This document shows positions 62,724 through 64,000 of a stretch of 64,000 nucleotides of DNA, piece after piece. Made by a program: the position numbers and the translations under genes. Source of the DNA: DATKHR01 sp036557365. Its GTDB lineage: Bacteria > Acidobacteriota > Vicinamibacteria > Vicinamibacterales > CAVVIG01. The DNA is taken from the NCBI GenBank assembly GCA_036557365.1, contig DATBHR010000077.1, forward strand, positions 62,001 through 126,000. Reading direction: 5' to 3'. Every line of letters begins with the position of its first letter. Positions within the stretch are counted from its first letter, which is position 1. The notes under the pieces were generated by a model. The model worked only from the letters and a program-made list of their open reading frames with translations. It did no database searches and was not told the DNA's origin.

Positions 62724-64000
62724 ACCAGAGCCACCTGCTCTGCGCCCGGTTCCGCTCAACAGTACCAAGGTTCGTTCAGGTACGGGACGGTGGACCGGTC
62801 CCGCGCGGGCCGGGTTTCGGGCGGCGTGCGGCCGGCCGCCTCGTGCGCGAGCGTTGAAATCCGGGCGAACAGTTCACGACGATCGATGGTGGTCTGGCGG
62901 CCGACGAGCGCCATCACGCGACGCTGGAGATCGTCGACGCGCGGATCGGCATGCGACCAGCGATACGTCAGCGTCGACGGATCGAATCCATCCAGACGGT
63001 CCGCAACATCCGGCACGTCGAGCAGCAGCGATCCGCGTGGGACGAGCAATCGAATCGCGAGCTGAATGGGTGCAACTTCATCGACGAGATCGAGGCCCGC
63101 CAGCGTATTCAGCAAATCGCAATAGTCGTCGAGCGTGAGCCACGGGTGGAACGCGACGAATGTCGGCACGAGGACGAGGCCGGCGGCGCGCATCGCGTGC
63201 ACCGCCTCGATGAAGTCGGCGCGCGTATGCCCTTTGTCGAGAATCGCCAGGACGTGGTCGTCAATCGATTCCACAGCGCTGGTGACGAAGGCACAGCCGG
63301 TGTCGGCGAGCCGCGGCAGCAGCTCACGATATTTGAGCAGATGCTCCACCTTGATCGTCACGTCGTAGGTGACCTCAGGGTGTGTCTCGTGCAGCGCTTC
63401 GACGATGCGCACCGCATGCGTCGGCCCGTTGAAGAAATCCGGATCGCCGAACGTGATGTGCCGCGCGCCGGCGGCAATCTGCGCGGACGCATCCGCGAGC
63501 ACGACGTCCGGAGCGACGATGCGGAACTGGCCGCCGTAGACGGGCACGATCGGACAGTGCCGGCACAGATGCTTGCAGCCGCGCGACGCTTCGGTGGAAC
63601 CCACGAGGCGGCGTTCACCGTCGGGCATGTGCAGGGTCGCGTAGCGGTCCAGCGGCGGCAGACCGCGGCGATCGGGCACGAGAAAGTGGATGCGGGGCAC
63701 TCGCGTGTCCGGCGCCGTCCGCGCGTCGCCGTTCGCCCAGGCGGTCAACTCCTGCTCGAACTCGCCCGCGAACGTCCGGTCGACGCCGATCGATGTGAGC
63801 GCCTCGGCGTTCAGCGGCGCGTACAGCCCGTAGGCGCAGACCCGCGCCGACGGATTCAGCTGCCGGATCTTCTTGATGATCGGCATCGCCATCCGGGTCG
63901 CCGTGTGCATCGGCAGGTGAAAGCCGACGAGATCGGCGGACGCAACGAGGTCGTCGGACAACCGCTCCTTGGCCGTGTCGACGCAGACGACATCCCAGCC
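62720..64000 (-). CDS. Radical SAM selenoprotein with Cys-Sec-Ala-Glu-Pro tail (5' end outside window)
   Basis: The visible 426 residues are the C-terminal part of a radical SAM protein, probably with an N-terminal B12-binding-type domain (DVVCVDTAKERL, ADLVGFHLPMHTA). The cluster site is SRGCKHLCRHCPIVP (Cys 142, 146, 149), followed by HITFGDPDFFNG and TIKVEHLL. The frame reaches TGA at 62756-62758 after NEPWYC. Reading it as selenocysteine gives C-U-A-E-P then GAEQVALV and a TGA at 62720-62722 overlapping the ATP-grasp GTG. A SECIS-like hairpin follows the first TGA. If TGA were a true stop, the gene would end at 62756. Confidence 0.85.
62726..62758 (-). promoter_or_regulatory. Putative bacterial SECIS element with its UGA codon
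   Basis: On the minus strand, 13 nt after the TGA (62756-62758), CAGAGC and GCTCTG form a 6-bp stem around loop AGGTG (62726-62742). The two loop G residues lie 21-22 nt after the TGA. In E. coli fdhF the comparable loop is AGGUCU, with its G pair about 19-20 nt after the UGA. Confidence 0.75.

Overview
The window is GC-rich and almost entirely coding, from a Gram-negative bacterium: it carries an Omp85/TamA-type barrel gene, a TamB-type gene, an OmpA-type protein and many lipoprotein signals. The VWFA-related domain protein, the MacB-type permease pair and several secreted proteins of a kind common in soil acidobacteria suggest Acidobacteriota, perhaps Vicinamibacteria. That placement is inference from protein style, since there is no rRNA or tRNA here.

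Layout. 1-9.1 kb: the end of a gamma-glutamyltransferase, an orphan molybdenum hydroxylase large subunit, a membrane acyltransferase, an MFS transporter, an M28 peptidase, an RRM RNA-binding protein, a stand-alone DnaA domain I-like protein and a Gly-rich exported protein. 9.2-10.7 kb: a sensor kinase. 10.7-18.7 kb: a LysR regulator, MFS and NCS1 transporters, a VWFA-related protein and a DUF6986 aldolase-like enzyme. 18.8-24.7 kb: a MacB-type ABC operon with a lipoprotein and an odd M20 peptidase.

24.7-46.0 kb is mainly a nucleobase catabolism region. Xanthine dehydrogenase (three subunits), urate oxidase, 5-hydroxyisourate hydrolase, OHCU decarboxylase, allantoinase and allantoicase lead from xanthine to ureidoglycolate. 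A PreA-like protein, dihydropyrimidinase and an MmsA-type dehydrogenase fit reductive pyrimidine breakdown. GlcD/GlcE/GlcF and a hydroxyacid-oxoacid transhydrogenase can handle the resulting C2 acids. The purine core is tightly packed with ATGA/GTGA overlaps. A eukaryote-like ALG1/GT33 glycosyltransferase sits inside the run.

46-60.5 kb: a BON lipoprotein, NDH-2, a molybdopterin oxidoreductase, then tamB and a tamA/bamA-like gene. These last two are separated by an A/T-richer islet holding a matrixin-type protease reading frame broken by one in-frame TAG. An OmpA-type gene with a clear intrinsic terminator and a KGG stress protein follow. 60.8-64 kb: a minus-strand operon of a radical SAM protein, an ATP-grasp enzyme, YggX and a small cysteine protein.

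The strongest discovery is at 62720-62758. The radical SAM frame runs through TGA to give a Cys-Sec-Ala-Glu-Pro tail. A SECIS-like hairpin lies at the right distance, and the extended frame ends in a GTGA overlap with the ATP-grasp start. Other unusual items are a 213-bp branched inverted-repeat element inside the purine operon, two loci of one 9-bp tandem repeat placed just after stop codons, two heptamer repeats, and an M20 peptidase lacking canonical metal ligands.
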